Shown here: piece by piece, positions 62,815-64,000 of the stretch
Position numbering within the stretch: the stretch's first letter is position 1
How the letters are laid out: every line of letters starts with the position of its first letter
Assembly: GCF_003990915.1 (NCBI RefSeq)
Contig: NZ_BHXQ01000001.1
Location: 1,031,948-1,095,947, forward strand
From: Chryseotalea sanaruensis
GTDB taxonomy: Bacteria > Bacteroidota > Bacteroidia > Cytophagales > Cyclobacteriaceae
Length of the DNA: 64,000 bases
Direction: 5' to 3'
Position numbers and translations under genes: made by a program
The notes under the pieces: model-generated
What the model was told of the DNA's origin: nothing
The model's database searches: none
Seen by the model: only the letters and a program-made list of their open reading frames with translations

Positions 62815-62897
62815 ACACAACAACGGCTATAAAGCATTACTTTTGATTAATTATTTTTTAAAGGATAAAAGTAACGCTTCATAGCCAAGCGTTGGCG
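62815..62897 (+). other. attC site 4 (end of cassette 4, shorter type)
   Basis: 83-bp palindrome of a different family from the other sites: R'' ACACAAC (62815-62821) then AACGGCTATAAAGC, an A/T-rich loop, GCTTCATAGCCAAGC and R' GTTGGCG (62891-62897). GGCTAT/ATAGCC and AAGC/GCTT form the stem, with unpaired bases on one arm. GCACACAAC at 62813 is the reverse complement of GTTGTGTGC at 61998. Confidence 0.85.
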
Positions 62898-62957
62898 GTA
62901 ATTAACGTGTGACAATAAAGCATTCGACCATTTGATATTGTGATAAGATCGACAAAA

Positions 62958-63311
62958 ATGATTAGACCTTTACATTTGACAACTTTGCTATTTATATTTT
63001 CAAGTTGTGTCAATGTTGAAAAATGGAGATGTGACACCTATCAGCAATACCTAAATCATGAGAACTTTGGACGACTTGAAGAGAAATACATTGACAATGA
63101 AAATCACGCTAGAGAGACTTTGATTTTGAAGCACTTTCAACTCCAAAAATCGGACATTCAATTAACACTAATTGTTGACGGACTTTACGATACGATTCAA
63201 GTCGGTGACGAACTTCTAAAAGAAAGAGGTTCAAATGTGACAATTATCAAACGGGGGACAGAAAGAATTGAATTAACCGTTGACAAATCAAAGTGGTGTA
63301 AGGAAAACTGA
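62958..63311 (+). CDS. Cassette 5 gene: small lipoprotein
   Basis: 117 residues from ATG at 62958; a GTG 18 bases earlier also lies in frame. Lipoprotein signal LTTLLFIFSSC gives an N-terminal Cys after processing. The mature part has two further cysteines (KWRCDTYQQY, KSKWCKEN) and a strand-rich middle (IQLTLIVDGLYDTIQVGDEL). No family is recognised. The stop lies 14 bp before the R'' box. Confidence 0.75.
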   Translation: MIRPLHLTTLLFIFSSCVNVEKWRCDTYQQYLNHENFGRLEEKYIDNENHARETLILKHFQLQKSDIQLTLIVDGLYDTIQVGDELLKERGSNVTIIKRGTERIELTVDKSKWCKEN

Positions 63312-63325
63312 CCAATGTTAACTAC

Positions 63326-63454
63326 CGCCAACAATAGCTACATGTCATGCCGCGGGACAGTTTGCCAATTACACACAAACTACTAACTTCGTTACTTAAC
63401 GTTGGAATCATACGGGCTTCGATAAGCGGCACGCCATGTAGCCCAGCGTTAGGC
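63326..63454 (+). other. attC site 5 (end of cassette 5)
   Basis: 129-bp palindrome, R'' CGCCAAC (63326-63332), R' GTTAGGC (63448-63454). Nearly identical to attC1 (two base differences by eye outside the R boxes). TACCGCCAAC at 63323 is the reverse complement of GTTGGCGGTA at 62891. Confidence 0.85.
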
Positions 63455-63887
63455 ACAAGGCGGTTGAAGTGCTTCGTAAGACAGTGACGACTAAACGACC
63501 ACCACCCTACTTCGGTTGACTTTAGTATAGCTAACAACTTCTGGTTGACATTAAAACCATCGTGTGACTTTGATTCAACTAAAAACCACTTGTGAATCAA
63601 AACCAATTCGCAACGACTTAGTTGTAAACGTTAAATAGTTCTTCGTTTTACATTGTTGACACAGGACGGACTCGTCTTGACTAACGACCTCGATTTGACC
63701 TGTGACTGTAACCGTATAACGACAACAATTTCGACTCACTTAACGTAGGACGAATCCGCCCAGTGCCTAACAATAGCTACATTCCATGCCGCATGATAGT
63801 TTGCCAATTACACACAAACTACTAACTTCGCTTTGTACCGTTGGAAACAAACGTGCTTCGCTAAGCGGCACGTCATGTAGCCCAGCG
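63449..63887 (+). other. Cassette 6: exact second copy of the gene-less cassette 2
   Basis: 439 bp, base-for-base the same as 60693-61131 by eye, including its attC. The copies are separated by cassettes 3-5 (about 2.3 kb). The identity points to a recent duplication or re-insertion of a circularised cassette. Confidence 0.85.
63765..63887 (+). other. attC site 6, cut at the recombination base
   Basis: R'' GCCTAAC at 63765-63771 and the full palindrome up to CCCAGCG at 63887. The expected TTRRRY of the R' box is replaced by ATATCTATGATT. The break falls exactly after the G of G^TT, and an IS110-family transposase end follows. Confidence 0.8.
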
Positions 63888-63913
63888 ATATCTATGATTA
63901 AAAAAAGTTATTT

Positions 63914-64000
63914 CTAACTATTTTTTAATTCTGGTGTGTAAGGTGTTCCACGATTCACAACAGCTACAATTCTGTGCAACAGTTTGTTTCGAACAGCATT
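63914..64000 (-). CDS. C-terminus of an IS110-family transposase (runs off right edge)
   Basis: The last 28 codons are visible, ending in TAG at 63914. The peptide has the run NAVRNKLLHRIVAVVNRGTP typical of the C-terminal end of DEDD/IS110 transposases of Bacteroidota. It lies only 26 bp from the interrupted attC6. The rest of the element lies outside the window. Confidence 0.65.
   Translation of the reverse strand, partial: NAVRNKLLHRIVAVVNRGTPYTPELKNS

Noticed and set aside
60570..63887. CRISPR array
   Set aside because: Repeats are 83-129 bp palindromes, intervals are 300-800 bp and coding, and no cas gene is present; the cassette pattern explains them better.

Overview
The window looks like a stretch of chromosome from a Bacteroidota bacterium, probably of the Cytophagales type. 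The reasons are the two tRNA promoters of the TTG-N19-TAnnTTTG kind, weak Shine-Dalgarno sites, signal peptides ending in AQ or SGC, a TonB-dependent receptor with a carboxypeptidase-like front domain, an UpxY-type NusG paralogue, OmpA with a propeller, PadR/FtsX-permease pairs, and a moderately AT-rich base composition. No species can be named from this alone.

Layout. 1-14.3 kb is a single minus-strand block. kdsA, an SLC13 permease, cysC, cysD, cysN and cysQ (sulfate uptake and PAPS metabolism) lead into an UpxY-type antiterminator. A winged-helix regulator with a perfect palindrome in front of it follows, then wza, wzc, wzx, pseB and pseC (polysaccharide export and pseudaminic-acid synthesis; pseC runs off the left edge). 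14.5-19.4 kb holds kdsC, a penicillin-acylase-like hydrolase and a PagL-like lipid A deacylase. 19.4-19.8 kb has three tRNA genes (Ser-GCU, Arg-UCU, Pro-UGG). 19.8-25.8 kb has two tandem PadR plus ABC-permease pairs. 25.9-38.1 kb is mixed housekeeping and surface genes: a DODA-type dioxygenase, OmpA, pirin, a flavoprotein that lacks the usual redox cysteines, a CtlX-like hydrolase, a histidine kinase, PAP2, GH53 and riboflavin synthase. The gaps between them carry small palindromic repeats. 38.1-43.1 kb is a co-directional cluster with a duplicated operator-like sequence and a winged-helix regulator, ending in a TonB-dependent receptor. 43-58.4 kb is mostly core genes (cysS, yidD, smpB, tsaD, tamB, an NlpC/P60 peptidase, an HNH nuclease).

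The most unusual part is 58.4-64.0 kb. A tyrosine recombinase gene is followed after 112 bp by an array of six integron-like gene cassettes in the same orientation. Each cassette ends in a long imperfect palindrome with the canonical attC architecture (YAAC...CAGCGTTR). For every complete cassette, the bases just after the left G^TT junction are the reverse complement of the bases just before the cassette's own terminal palindrome, as expected of elements that once circularised through attC. Four cassettes carry one small gene each (three exported proteins and one HNH nuclease). Two are identical 439-bp cassettes with no evident gene. The last site is interrupted exactly at the recombination base by the 3' end of an IS110-family transposase gene that runs off the right edge. 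The recombinase has the catalytic R, H-R, H and Y residues but lacks the extra segment that defines integron integrases (IntI), and it lies in the same direction as the cassettes. This may therefore be an integron-like system run by a Xer-like Bacteroidota recombinase, or a cassette array next to an unrelated recombinase and served in trans.
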